From positions 434,001-498,000 of the forward strand of contig NZ_JALJXJ010000001.1 of the NCBI RefSeq assembly GCF_024170005.1: a DNA stretch of 64,000 bases, read 5' to 3'. A model generated the notes under the pieces. The model was not told where the DNA came from and made no database searches. It saw only the letters and a list, made by a program, of their open reading frames with translations. Made by a program: the position numbers and the translations under genes. The stretch is from Azospirillum lipoferum (GTDB taxonomy: Bacteria > Pseudomonadota > Alphaproteobacteria > Azospirillales > Azospirillaceae). Positions 52,861-60,582 of the stretch are shown here, piece by piece. How positions within the stretch are numbered: the first letter of the stretch is position 1; each line of letters opens with the position of its first letter.

Positions 52861-53646
52861 GTGTCCACCGTCACCAAGGCGCCTGCCGATCCGGGTGCTG
52901 GCTCTGATCCCCAGCCCGACGGTGCCGTCCAATCCGCGGACGTTGCCGGGCTTGCGCATGCACTGGGCTACGGGTTTTCCGACCTGTCGCTGCTGCGCGA
53001 TGCCGTGACCCACCCCAGCCTGATGGGGCTGGAGCGGACCGGCCGCAAGTCGCACAAGGGGCCGGGCATCGCCTATGAGCGGCTGGAGTTCCTGGGCGAC
53101 CGCGTCGTCGGGCTGGTCGTCGCGCAGTGGCTGCTGGAGCGCTATCCGAACGAACGCGAGGGGGCGCTGGCCAAGCGGCACGCCGCGCTGGTGCGCCGGG
53201 AGTCGCTCGGCCGCGTCGCCGACGCCATCGGGCTGGGCGCCTATCTGCGCCTGTCGCCGGCGGAAGCGCAGAGCGGCGGACGCGAGAACCGCACCATCCT
53301 GGGCGACGCCTGCGAGGCGGTGCTGGGGGCCATGTATCTTGATGGCGGTCTGGAGCCGGTGACGCGCTTCGTCCGGCAGGCGCTGGCCGGCGAGATCGAC
53401 AAGGCGACGCCGCCGCCGCTGGACAGCAAGACGACCTTGCAGGAATGGGCGCAGGGGCGTGGCAAGCCGCTGCCCCGTTATGAACTGATCGAACGCAGCG
53501 GCCCGGCGCACGAGCCGCTGTTCGTGGTTGCGGTGCATGTGGCGGGCATGGAGCCGGTCTCCGGGTCGGGCTCGTCCAAGCGCATCGCGGAAAAGAAGGC
53601 GGCCAGCGCTTTGCTGCGCCAGGTGGGAGTGCAAGTCGATGACTGA
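52861..53646 (+). CDS. rnc: Ribonuclease III
   Basis: 261 residues from GTG 52861, directly after the lepB stop. The RNase III signature YERLEFLGDRVVGLVVAQWL and DACEAVLGAMYLDGG carry the catalytic Glu/Asp set. A double-stranded RNA-binding domain spans about 185-258 (KTTLQEWAQGRGKPLPRYELIERSGPAH, KKAASALLRQVGV). It processes rRNA precursors and cleaves structured mRNAs. A 25-residue Pro/Ala-rich N-terminal leader is extra compared with E. coli. The 3' end overlaps era by eight bases. Confidence 0.95.
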   Translation: MSTVTKAPADPGAGSDPQPDGAVQSADVAGLAHALGYGFSDLSLLRDAVTHPSLMGLERTGRKSHKGPGIAYERLEFLGDRVVGLVVAQWLLERYPNEREGALAKRHAALVRRESLGRVADAIGLGAYLRLSPAEAQSGGRENRTILGDACEAVLGAMYLDGGLEPVTRFVRQALAGEIDKATPPPLDSKTTLQEWAQGRGKPLPRYELIERSGPAHEPLFVVAVHVAGMEPVSGSGSSKRIAEKKAASALLRQVGVQVDD

Positions 53647-54787
53647 CGGTCGCGACGACATCGACAAGAACAAGATTCAGCCTGGATCCGAGGCTGCGGA
53701 GCCGACTCCGGAGTCCGTGACGGACGACGAGGCGCTTGAAAATGAGGAAGCCGATCTCGAAGGCGAGGACGCCGAAGAGGGCGACTTCGACGACGAAGAC
53801 GGCGAGTACGAGGACGAGGAGTTCGACGATGAGGATGTCCCGCGCGGGCAGTCCATCTCCGTCCTGCCGCCCCTGCCTGCGATGCCGGAGCATCCGCGCT
53901 GCGGCTTCATCGCCCTGGTGGGGGCGCCGAATGCCGGCAAGTCGACGCTGCTGAACGCGATGATCGGCAGCAAGGTGTCGATCGTCAGCCCGAAGGTGCA
54001 GACCACGCGCACCCGCGTGCTGGGCATCACCATCCAGGGCGACGCCCAGATGATCTTCGTCGACACCCCCGGCATCTTCAAGCCGAAGCGCCGGCTGGAT
54101 CGGGCCATGGTGGCGGCGGCCTGGCAGGGTGCCGAGGACGCCGACGTGATCGGCGTGCTCTATGACGTGTCGCGCCGCTCCATCGATGAGGACACCCGCA
54201 GCATCGTCGCCCGCCTGAAGGAGCAGGGGCGTGAGGCGATCCTGATCCTGAACAAGATCGATCTGGTGAAGCGCGACGTCCTGCTGGGTATCGCCGACGC
54301 CTTCCGGCAGGAAGGCATCTTCTCCGACATCTTCATGGTGTCGGCCTTCACCGAGGACGGCGTCGCCGATCTGAAGCAGTTCCTGGCCGACCGGCTGCCG
54401 GAAGGGCCGTGGCATTTCCCGGAGGACCAGATCTCCGACATGCCGATGCGCCTGCTGGCGGCGGAGATCACCCGCGAGAAGCTGTTCCTGCAGCTTCACC
54501 AAGAGCTTCCCTATTCCGCCACGGTCGAAACCGAGGTGTGGGAGGAGTTCGAGGACGGCTCGGTCAAGATCTCGCAGGTCATCTTCGTGCAGCGCGAGAG
54601 CCAAAAGGCCATCGTGCTGGGCAAGGGCGGCCAGCGGATCAAGGCTCTCGGTTCCGCCGCGCGGAAAGAGCTGACGGAGATGCTGGAACGCCGCGTCCAC
54701 CTGATCCTGTTCGTGAAGGTGCGCGAAGGCTGGGTCGATGATCCGGAACGTTATTCGGCCTGGGGGCTGGATTTCGGGGCGTCTTGA
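53639..54787 (+). CDS. era: GTPase Era with acidic N-terminal extension
   Basis: 382 residues; ordinary Era has about 300. Residues of about 18-66 are almost entirely Asp/Glu with few others, then a Pro-rich linker leads to the GTPase: G1 GAPNAGKS (95-102), the conserved VSPKVQTTRTRVLGI switch region, DTPG, and NKID. The KH domain lies at the C-terminus (FVQRESQKAIVLGKGGQRIKALG). Era binds the 16S rRNA 3' end and aids 30S assembly. The start at 53639 overlaps rnc by eight bases. Upstream frame sequence belongs to rnc, but the acidic part is in frame after the Met and so is real coding sequence. A 30-bp palindromic terminator follows. Confidence 0.93.
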   Translation: MTDGRDDIDKNKIQPGSEAAEPTPESVTDDEALENEEADLEGEDAEEGDFDDEDGEYEDEEFDDEDVPRGQSISVLPPLPAMPEHPRCGFIALVGAPNAGKSTLLNAMIGSKVSIVSPKVQTTRTRVLGITIQGDAQMIFVDTPGIFKPKRRLDRAMVAAAWQGAEDADVIGVLYDVSRRSIDEDTRSIVARLKEQGREAILILNKIDLVKRDVLLGIADAFRQEGIFSDIFMVSAFTEDGVADLKQFLADRLPEGPWHFPEDQISDMPMRLLAAEITREKLFLQLHQELPYSATVETEVWEEFEDGSVKISQVIFVQRESQKAIVLGKGGQRIKALGSAARKELTEMLERRVHLILFVKVREGWVDDPERYSAWGLDFGAS

Positions 54788-54793
54788 CAACGA

Positions 54794-54823
54794 AAAGGCC
54801 CTCTCCCGCGGGAGAGGGCCTTT
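54794..54823. terminator. Perfect 30-bp palindromic terminator after era
   Basis: AAAGGCCCTCTCCCG then CGGGAGAGGGCCTTT: 15-bp arms without spacer, T/A runs at both ends. Ends the pdxJ-era unit and the convergent small gene. Confidence 0.92.
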
Positions 54824-54847
54824 CACTTTTGAAGGGCTTCGCCGGCC

Positions 54848-55153
54848 TTATGCGGCCAGCAGGCGCAGATGGCCGTCGAAATCGTCGAGCGCACGCATCA
54901 GGTCCATCATCGCCTGATCGGCCTGGGCACGGGCGAAGGGCCAGGCGTCGTCGTCGGCCAGATGGGCGGCCTCGATGCGGGCGATGGCGCGATTGTTCAG
55001 GCCGCGAAGACGGTCGAGCGTGCGTTCCCACGTCTCTCGCCGGTCGCTGTCCGCACGTTCCACCATGGACCGCAGGGTTTCCATGCGGTCGGTGGCGCGC
55101 AGCACCAGATCACGGCTCAGCGTGTCGAAGGCTTGCCGGTTGCGGCGGCTCAT
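54848..55153 (-). CDS. Small all-helical hypothetical protein
   Basis: 101 residues, unrecognised. The composition is strongly helical with many Arg, Glu and Leu and two likely amphipathic helices (LSRDLVLRATDRMETLRSMV; NRAIARIEAAHLADDDAWPF). No Cys, no membrane segment and no signal peptide. AAAGGAGG nine bases before the ATG at 55153 is one of the best ribosome sites here, so it is probably expressed. It converges on era across a shared terminator and is divergent from the structured segment at 55368-55478. Cytoplasmic; function unknown. Confidence 0.7.
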   Translation of the reverse strand: MSRRNRQAFDTLSRDLVLRATDRMETLRSMVERADSDRRETWERTLDRLRGLNNRAIARIEAAHLADDDAWPFARAQADQAMMDLMRALDDFDGHLRLLAA

Positions 55154-55367
55154 GAAGTGTCCTCCTTTGATCCTCAACCGTTTTTGACCTCTCGGCCGAT
55201 TGGCAGGATAGCCCCGTGCCGATACTGCGAAAACGCACCCGAAGCGCAGTTGGCACAGCCCGATTGGGAGATGCCGTCCTGTTCTTGCAGTGCGATTTAG
55301 CAATTGCGGAATGCCAGCCTGAATCCAAATCCCGCCGGGCTGCCCGATCCGTCAAGGACAAGGCAAA

Positions 55368-55478
55368 CCCGGAGGCCAAGGAAGTCTTCCTGGTTGGATT
55401 GCGTTTCCTCCAGGGCTGGTTTCACCCGGCCCATTGGCGTTCTTATACGCCGTCATTTTGACGGCGTTCTTTTGTTTT
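55368..55478 (+). ncRNA. Candidate structured RNA ending at an orphan terminator
   Basis: Plus-strand segment without a convincing gene. CCCGGAGG (55368-55375) pairs with CCTCC-A-GGG (55407-55415), enclosing CCAAGGAA (55376-55383), loop GTC, TTCC-TGG-TTGG. An alternative stem GGGCTGG/CCGGCCC (55413-55432) competes for the same GGG. A strong terminator ends it at 55447-55478. The 5' end is not known; TTGACC at 55184 could be a -35 box. The open frame 55216-55461 has low GC at third positions (near 60 per cent by my count), unlike the genes here, which argues against coding. Could be a small RNA or a leader remnant. Confidence 0.35.
55447..55478 (+). terminator. Orphan intrinsic terminator
   Basis: ACGCCGTCA-TTT-TGACGGCGT, perfect 9-bp stem, followed by TCTTTTGTTTT. 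No plus-strand gene lies upstream as far as the era terminator 620 bp away. Beyond it, 55479-55645 has no gene; GGATTG/CAATCC (about 55497-55520) can pair. Confidence 0.85.
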
Positions 55479-55645
55479 GGTGACGCTTTTGTGCCGGATT
55501 GGCGGGGCCGGGTCAATCCGCCCAAAAATCATAGACGGCGCGCAATCTGTCGCAGCCTAAAGGCGAGGTTGTAGACCCGATATTGAGCGGAAAGTCGGAA
55601 GTGGTAGAGCCGGAGGAGAGCAGTCCTAGACTGATGTGCGCGCGG

Positions 55646-55933
55646 TCACTCGGCCGCGACGGCATAGGCGGGAATGGCCTCGGCGTTGGCGGCTTCCGGG
55701 ATCGCGGTGGTGCAGCAGGGGGCTGACACCGGTGTCGCAGTGACGGTGGCGGCGGCCTGCTGGGCGCAGACGGCGCGGTGTTCGCTGGCCATGCTGCGCA
55801 TGGTGGACACGCATTTGCCGCACTGAACCTGGCAATTGTGATGGCGGAACACCGAGGCCGGGGTCGTGGCGCCCTGATCGAACGCAGCCTTGATCTTCTT
55901 ATCGTTCAACGCGTGGCAGATGCAGACGTACAT
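55646..55933 (-). CDS. bfd: Bacterioferritin-associated ferredoxin-like protein
   Basis: 95 residues from ATG 55933 (GAGGG upstream). MYVCICHALNDKKI is the Bfd/BFD-like [2Fe-2S] start with Cys4 and Cys6, and HNCQVQCGKCVSTM supplies Cys38 and Cys41 (with Cys34 nearby), as in the BFD fold. Bfd reduces bacterioferritin to release stored iron. The C-terminal 40 residues are an unusual Ala/Thr-rich extension with two Cys (SAPCCTTA). A Fur-like site overlaps the likely promoter (55992-56006), fitting iron-starvation induction. No bacterioferritin gene is adjacent. Confidence 0.88.
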   Translation of the reverse strand: MYVCICHALNDKKIKAAFDQGATTPASVFRHHNCQVQCGKCVSTMRSMASEHRAVCAQQAAATVTATPVSAPCCTTAIPEAANAEAIPAYAVAAE

Positions 55934-55991
55934 AAGCCCTCGGCGACGGTCGGTTTCAGAAAGATGTCCCGAGCCCAGCAATAGCTGAGAG

Positions 55992-56006
55992 TGAGAATCG
56001 TTGTCA
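55992..56006 (-). promoter_or_regulatory. Fur-box-like site before bfd
   Basis: TGAGAATCGTTGTCA matches 11 of 14 informative positions of TGATAAT-N-ATTATCA, 59-73 bp before the bfd start. On the minus strand TTGACA (56002-56007) is a candidate -35 box overlapping it. Confidence 0.6.
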
Positions 56007-56153
56007 ATGCAGCAATTGCGAGCCAATCGCATATAAGAGTTTCCGAGACGCTTTGTCACAGCCCCCTTCGCGTGACGCCGAAAGGGGTGGTCGGGGAAGG
56101 CGGTCGCATCCTTGCGCTTGCATTCGCCGGCCGGCGGCGGTAGCCCGTGTGGC

Positions 56154-57125
56154 ATGGACGACAGCAGCCCCCAAAACGCACCCGGTACCGCTCCGCAAGC
56201 CCCTCCCGGCGCGGCGGTGACCCCGCTCGGCCAGACGGTCTATCTGGCGGCGGACGGCTTCCTCGACGATCTGGTGGCGGAACTGGGGGACGTCGCGACG
56301 GTCGACGGCCGGCTGGTCTTCGTCGACGGGCCGGCGCGGCCGGCGGCCTGGGCGCAGAACATCTGGTACGACCCGGTGCGCATCGAATTCGCCTCGATCA
56401 AGGGCGGGGCCAAGGCCTTGCGCGGGATCCAGCGCAATTGGGCGCTGTGGTCGCAACGGTATCACCGTCGCGCGGCTCTCATTCAGGAAAATCTGCCGCA
56501 CGTCTCGGCAAAGCCGGTGGTCTTCCCGTCGCCGCTGCCGACCGCGCCTCTGGGGTCCTGGACGCTGACCGACGAGTCCACCATCATCGCCGCAGCGCGC
56601 TGCTCCAGCCCCTTCCGCAACGGTGAGGTGACCTTCGTCGAGAACCGCACCGCCCCGCCCAACCGTGCCTATCTGAAGCTGTGGGAGGCGCTGACCCTGT
56701 TCGGGGAGCAGCCGGGGCCGGGCGACCGCTGCCTCGACCTCGGTGCCTGCCCAGGTGGCTGGACCTGGGTGCTGCACGAGCTGGGGGCGTCGGTGGTCAG
56801 CGTCGACAAGGCGCCGCTTGATCCGGCCATCGCGGCCTTGCCGCGGGTGGAAATCCGCCAGGAGAGCGCCTTCGGCCTTAAGCCGGCGACGGTCGGGCCG
56901 GTGGATTGGCTGTGCTGCGACGTGATCTGTTATCCGACCCGGTTGCTGCGGCTGGTGAAGGAGTGGATGGACAGCGGGTTCGCCAAGCGCTTCATCTGCA
57001 CGCTGAAGTTCCAGGCGGAAACCGACCATGAGACCGCCCGAGCCTTCGCCGAGATCCCCGGCGGCCGGGTGCTCCACCTGCACCACAACAAGCACGAGTT
57101 GACCTGGATATGGCCGGCGAAGTGA
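56154..57125 (+). CDS. rlmM: RlmM-like SAM-dependent rRNA 2'-O-methyltransferase
   Basis: 323 residues. The C-terminal Rossmann domain shows SAM motif CLDLGACPGGWTWVL, then VVSVDKAPLD, DWLCCDVICYPTRL and FICTLKFQAETDH. These hold the K-D-K-E style catalytic set of RrmJ/RlmM enzymes. The N-terminal THUMP-like region begins near residue 30 (TVYLAADGFLDDLVAELG). RlmM methylates C2498 of 23S rRNA in E. coli; sequence context suggests the same type of substrate, not proof. The ATG at 56154 lacks a strong ribosome site; 56112 is an alternative. It converges on the metalloprotease gene. Confidence 0.82.
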   Translation: MDDSSPQNAPGTAPQAPPGAAVTPLGQTVYLAADGFLDDLVAELGDVATVDGRLVFVDGPARPAAWAQNIWYDPVRIEFASIKGGAKALRGIQRNWALWSQRYHRRAALIQENLPHVSAKPVVFPSPLPTAPLGSWTLTDESTIIAAARCSSPFRNGEVTFVENRTAPPNRAYLKLWEALTLFGEQPGPGDRCLDLGACPGGWTWVLHELGASVVSVDKAPLDPAIAALPRVEIRQESAFGLKPATVGPVDWLCCDVICYPTRLLRLVKEWMDSGFAKRFICTLKFQAETDHETARAFAEIPGGRVLHLHHNKHELTWIWPAK

Positions 57126-57146
57126 CCGGCGCTCAGGCCCGTCTGT

Positions 57147-58727
57147 TCAGGCCACCGCCCGTCCCTCGGCATAGCCGAAGCTGACGTAATGCTGCTTGGC
57201 GGCGGTCAGGTTGCCGCCGACGGCCGTGTTGACGTCCGGGTTGGCGGCCAGATAGGCGGCGGCGTTGAAGCGGGTCAGCGAGCGGCCCTCCAGTCGGCCG
57301 CTGACGATGTAATGCAGCTCCGCCGCCTCGCGGTTGCTGCCGAAGGCGGCGATCAGGTCGGGGTTGCTGGCCTGGTAGGACAGTGTGTCGAACAGGGAGG
57401 AACTGCGGCCTTCGCGGTTGCCGACCTCGATGTAATGGCGGGTCGCGGCGGTGACGTCGCTGCCGAAGCTGCTCAGCAGGTCGCCATAGCCGGCGAGATA
57501 ATTGTAGGGGTCGAAGCCGGTCAGGCTGCGCCCCTCATAGACGCCGGCGCCGACGAGATGCTGCGTTGCCGCTGCCGCGTTGGTGCCCAATGCCGCGATC
57601 AGGTCGGTGTTGGAGGCGACGTAGCGCAGCGCGTCGAAGCTGCCCGACACCATGGACGACAGCGCGGTGCTGCCGTCGGAGAAGCGTAGATACTCGATGT
57701 TGGTCAGCAGGTCGTTGCCGTCGGCGCCGCTGACGATATAGCGGCCGGCGTCCAGCAGTTGGACGCGGTACTGCGCCCGGCTGCCGCTGAAAACGGCGGT
57801 GTCGGTTCCGGCGCCGCCATCCAGGACATTGCCCAGATTGTTGACGGTGAAGCTGTCGTTCCCGCTGCCGCCGGTCGCCAGCTGTACCCTGGTGCCATAG
57901 GCCAGCGCCAGGAAGGTGGTGCTGCCGGCGCTGCTGAACTGGCCGGTGCGGAGGTCCAGCGACAGGGACAGCGTCTGGGCGCTGCCGTTCAGGCTGTTGT
58001 GGCCGTTGGGGTCCCACAGGGTGGTGAAGGTTCCGGTGTTCAGCGTGTAGCCGGTGTCGCCGGCTCCGGTCGCCATGTTGGCGCCGTAGAGATACTGGAT
58101 CGCGGCGATGTCGTAGAGGCTGGGGCCGGTCAGGTAGGTGCCCGAGGGCAGCGCGTCGTTCTCGTTGTAGGACATGATGCTGTAGGCATAATTGTCCGTC
58201 GCTGCCGGCAGATAGGGGCCCTCCGTCCCGTCGTCGCTGCCGGCATTGTAGTCGCCGGGATGCTTCAGGCCCAACGCATGGCCGATTTCATGGATGACGG
58301 TCATGTAGCTGTAGCTGCCGACCGTCGGGTTGGCGTTGCCCGCGCTGTCGTTGGCCAGGAACACCTGACCGCCCTGGGTGCTGGTGGACGGATAATAGGC
58401 GTAGGCCGCCGACTGGCCGCTTTGCCGGTTGGTTCCGAAGGCAACCGCGGCGCTGGCGGCGTCGGAGATCTCCACGAAGCTGATGTTGGCGACGGCACTC
58501 CAGGCCGCCAGCGCCTGCCGGACGGCGGTGCGCTGGGCGGTGTTCATGGCGGCGAAGCCGGTAGAGTCGGTGGAGGAAACCTGCCGCGAACTCGTCAGGA
58601 ACCCATAGGTGACGGTAACGGCGCCGCCGACGGAACTGCCGTCCAACACCGTGCCGTTGCTGCCCCAATGCGGCGTCCCGCTGGCGAGAAGGGTGGCGAC
58701 GGTGTCGGACGGCGCAGATTGGCTCAT
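57147..58727 (-). CDS. Serralysin-like M10 metalloprotease with four C-terminal repeats
   Basis: 526 residues, no signal peptide. The zinc motif HEIGHALGLKHP has His146, His150 and His156; the Met-turn is Met185 in SIMSYNEN. A single RTX-like Ca2+ site is DGGAGTD at about 303-309 before a serralysin-C-like segment. Residues of about 364-526 are four 41-residue repeats of the form FDxxxYLAxNPDLIAAFGxN, then HYIxxGxxEGR. The absence of a signal peptide and the RTX site suggest type I secretion; no T1SS genes are nearby. The target is unknown, possibly extracellular matrix or host protein. The start at 58727 is the last Met before the conserved region. Confidence 0.88.
   Translation of the reverse strand: MSQSAPSDTVATLLASGTPHWGSNGTVLDGSSVGGAVTVTYGFLTSSRQVSSTDSTGFAAMNTAQRTAVRQALAAWSAVANISFVEISDAASAAVAFGTNRQSGQSAAYAYYPSTSTQGGQVFLANDSAGNANPTVGSYSYMTVIHEIGHALGLKHPGDYNAGSDDGTEGPYLPAATDNYAYSIMSYNENDALPSGTYLTGPSLYDIAAIQYLYGANMATGAGDTGYTLNTGTFTTLWDPNGHNSLNGSAQTLSLSLDLRTGQFSSAGSTTFLALAYGTRVQLATGGSGNDSFTVNNLGNVLDGGAGTDTAVFSGSRAQYRVQLLDAGRYIVSGADGNDLLTNIEYLRFSDGSTALSSMVSGSFDALRYVASNTDLIAALGTNAAAATQHLVGAGVYEGRSLTGFDPYNYLAGYGDLLSSFGSDVTAATRHYIEVGNREGRSSSLFDTLSYQASNPDLIAAFGSNREAAELHYIVSGRLEGRSLTRFNAAAYLAANPDVNTAVGGNLTAAKQHYVSFGYAEGRAVA
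57150..57638 (-). repeat. Four tandem 41-residue repeats in the protease gene
   Basis: Repeats at residues 364-404, 405-445, 446-486 and 487-526, each about 123 bp at DNA level. The core is F-(D/N)-x3-Y-x-A-x2-x-DL, then a conserved G, HY or HL and EGR. Divergent at DNA level, so old. Confidence 0.85.
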
Positions 58728-58832
58728 GGGCGCTGGCTCTCGCGGCAGTCGGGGAGGGTGCCCGGGCGGACGCCGGGTCACTGCGGATATCGGACTGATA
58801 CGGAAGACCAGAACGGTCTCCAGCGCAACCGG

Positions 58833-59819
58833 TCAGGCGCGGCGCAGGGCCAGTTCGATGGAGGGGCGCAGCATGGAGGCGGCGGCATGGCCGATCTCCA
58901 CCGCTTCGGCGGCGCGGTCGAATTCCAGGATGCCGATATGGGCCAGCCGCGGCGCGATCAGCACGTCCGGCGGTTCGCCGGCCAAACGGGACCGGGTGAT
59001 GCGGTCCTGCATGATATCGATGGAACCGGCCATCACCTCCAGCGCGTTGGGCATCTGCTTGTGGGCCTGGGCGTCGTCGATCTGGTCGGCCAGGAACTGG
59101 GTGCGCCGGCTGGGCTTGCGGCCGAGCCAGGTGGAGATCTGGCTGGTCAGGTGCGACAGGGCGGGGGAGGTGGCATCGCCGCCGGCCACCACCGGCTCCG
59201 GGGCCTTGGCCGTCACTGTCTTGCCATTGCCGCGGCCATTCGGCCGGCCCAGCGGCGACAGTTCGCTGTTCAGGTTGACCGCGACCACCACATCGGCGCC
59301 CAGCGCCCGGCAGAGCGAAACCGGCACCGGGTTGACCAGCGCGCCGTCCACCAGCAGGTGGTGGTCGCGCCGCACCGCCGGGAACAGGCCGGGCATTGCG
59401 GCCGACGCCAGCACCGCCGACATCAGGGGCCCGTCGCGCAGCCAGATCTCGCGCCCGGTCGACAGGTCGGTGGCGACCGTGGCGAAGGGGAAGGGCAGAT
59501 CCTCGATCAGGACGTTGCTGCGCTCGTTGTCGAAACGCCCGAACGCCTTCTCCGCCGCCACCAGACCGCCGCGGCGGAAGGTGAGGTCGATGATGCCCAG
59601 CATGCCGAGCCAGCCCATCTTCTGTGCCCAGGCCTGAAGCTCGTCCAATTGGTCGGTCAGATAGGCCGCCCCCACCGCAGCGCCGATGGAGGTGCCGCAG
59701 ATGACGTCGGGCCTGATCCCGATCTCCTCGAGCGCGCGCAGGACGCCGATATGCGCCCAGCCGCGCGCCGCACCGCTGCCCAGCGCAAGCCCGATCTTCA
59801 GGTCGGTTCCCTTCGCCAT
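58833..59819 (-). CDS. Patatin-like phospholipase, RssA/YchK-like
   Basis: 328 residues. GLALGSGAARGWAHIGVL (10-27) is the oxyanion-hole region, catalytic Ser44 lies in VICGTSIGAAVGA, and Asp158 in LLVDGALVNPVPV. This arrangement is typical of the RssA/YchK and NTE-like bacterial patatins, cytoplasmic or membrane-associated acyl hydrolases. I chose the ATG at 59819, since GGGAG lies seven bases before it; ATG 59825 is possible. The C-terminal 90 residues are helical. It lies 105 bp upstream of the protease on the same strand. It shares little with the patatin at 32915. Confidence 0.9.
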   Translation of the reverse strand: MAKGTDLKIGLALGSGAARGWAHIGVLRALEEIGIRPDVICGTSIGAAVGAAYLTDQLDELQAWAQKMGWLGMLGIIDLTFRRGGLVAAEKAFGRFDNERSNVLIEDLPFPFATVATDLSTGREIWLRDGPLMSAVLASAAMPGLFPAVRRDHHLLVDGALVNPVPVSLCRALGADVVVAVNLNSELSPLGRPNGRGNGKTVTAKAPEPVVAGGDATSPALSHLTSQISTWLGRKPSRRTQFLADQIDDAQAHKQMPNALEVMAGSIDIMQDRITRSRLAGEPPDVLIAPRLAHIGILEFDRAAEAVEIGHAAASMLRPSIELALRRA

Positions 59820-59840
59820 CCGCATCTCCCATCGGCGCCC

Positions 59841-59877
59841 CCGGCATCGGAGGCCAGATGCCTCCGGCATCGGAGGC
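59841..59877. repeat. 14-bp direct repeat forming alternative hairpins before the patatin
   Basis: CCGGCATCGGAGGC at 59841-59854 and 59864-59877. GCCTCCG (59860-59866) between them can pair with either CGGAGGC, at 59848-59854 or 59871-59877. In the patatin leader this gives two mutually exclusive stems close to its ribosome site. Confidence 0.55.
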
Positions 59878-60001
59878 TTGATCTAGAGCTTATCATCTAG
59901 GCATCGCCGCCCGGTATCGGAAGCGGCCGTAAGTGGCACGCCGCCGGAGACGGGCTCATCGCCGCCCGCGAGATGGGAAATATAAAAAATTTGACCGATG
60001 T

Positions 60002-60015
60002 TTGACCTGGATCAG
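60002..60015. promoter_or_regulatory. FNR/FixK-like site
   Basis: TTGAC-CTGG-ATCAG matches 8 of 10 bases of TTGAT-N4-ATCAA, 144-157 bp before the 42-residue membrane protein gene. The rest of 59820-60158 shows only the direct repeat at 59841 and TGGCA-N6-TGCCA at 60036-60051. Confidence 0.35.
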
Positions 60016-60158
60016 GAGTCTCACCCCCGTGACTGTGGCATTTCTGTGCCAGTGGTCAGGGATGATCGCACCGGATGGCGATTTTAACCATGCGTCAACT
60101 GGACCCGATGCAGTTTCGTTGCGTTGCAATGTAGTTCTCGAACCCCGGAAGGTTTGTC

Positions 60159-60287
60159 ATGGCCGACGAACTGAAAAGCTTCAGAAAGGACTGGAAACGC
60201 TGGTCGACGACGGAGCGGCTGATTGCCGTCACCGTGCTGGTCCTGATCGCGCTTCTTGGTGCGCCGGCCGCCGCCGGTCTGTTCTGA
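60159..60287 (+). CDS. 42-residue single-pass membrane protein
   Basis: I translated this myself; it is short but well formed. A charged N-terminus (MADELKSFRKDWKRWSTTER) precedes one membrane helix (LIAVTVLVLIALLGAPAAAG) and a two-residue end. GGAAGG lies seven bases upstream of the ATG, and codons favour G/C at the third position. The positive-inside rule puts the N-terminus in the cytoplasm. A possible FNR/FixK-type site is upstream, so expression might respond to oxygen, as with small respiratory-complex subunits. No family recognised. Confidence 0.6.
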   Translation: MADELKSFRKDWKRWSTTERLIAVTVLVLIALLGAPAAAGLF

Positions 60288-60582
60288 TCCAGGTCCCCGG
60301 CGATGCCCGCGCCGATGCGGTCGCGCGGGCCACAGTGTGACGCGCTGGCAACTCAGGCGCTGTGACAGGACCATCGGCAGGGTCATCTTTACGGGCTCTT
60401 AACCCTCCCGCCATAGGCTTGGACGGCTCGGACAGTTCCTGGGACGGTTGGGCGCCACAAGCGGTCGGAGCATCGAACCTCCGGCCACGAAAGGCACCGA
60501 CGGTGCGCTCGCTGGAGGGCGCGGACCGGGGAGGTTCCGGCATATTCCGCCAAGGCTTTGCCCCTCTCGCTGGACACGCCCG

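Noticed and set aside
55216-55461. 81-codon plus-strand frame ending inside the orphan terminator
   Set aside because: It has a passable AGGA site but low third-position GC and its stop lies in the terminator stem; I treat the region as non-coding, with doubt.
60036-60051. Possible sigma-54 promoter on the minus strand (TGGCAC...TGCC)
   Set aside because: The GG to GC spacing is nine, not ten, bases; and the element is an inverted repeat.
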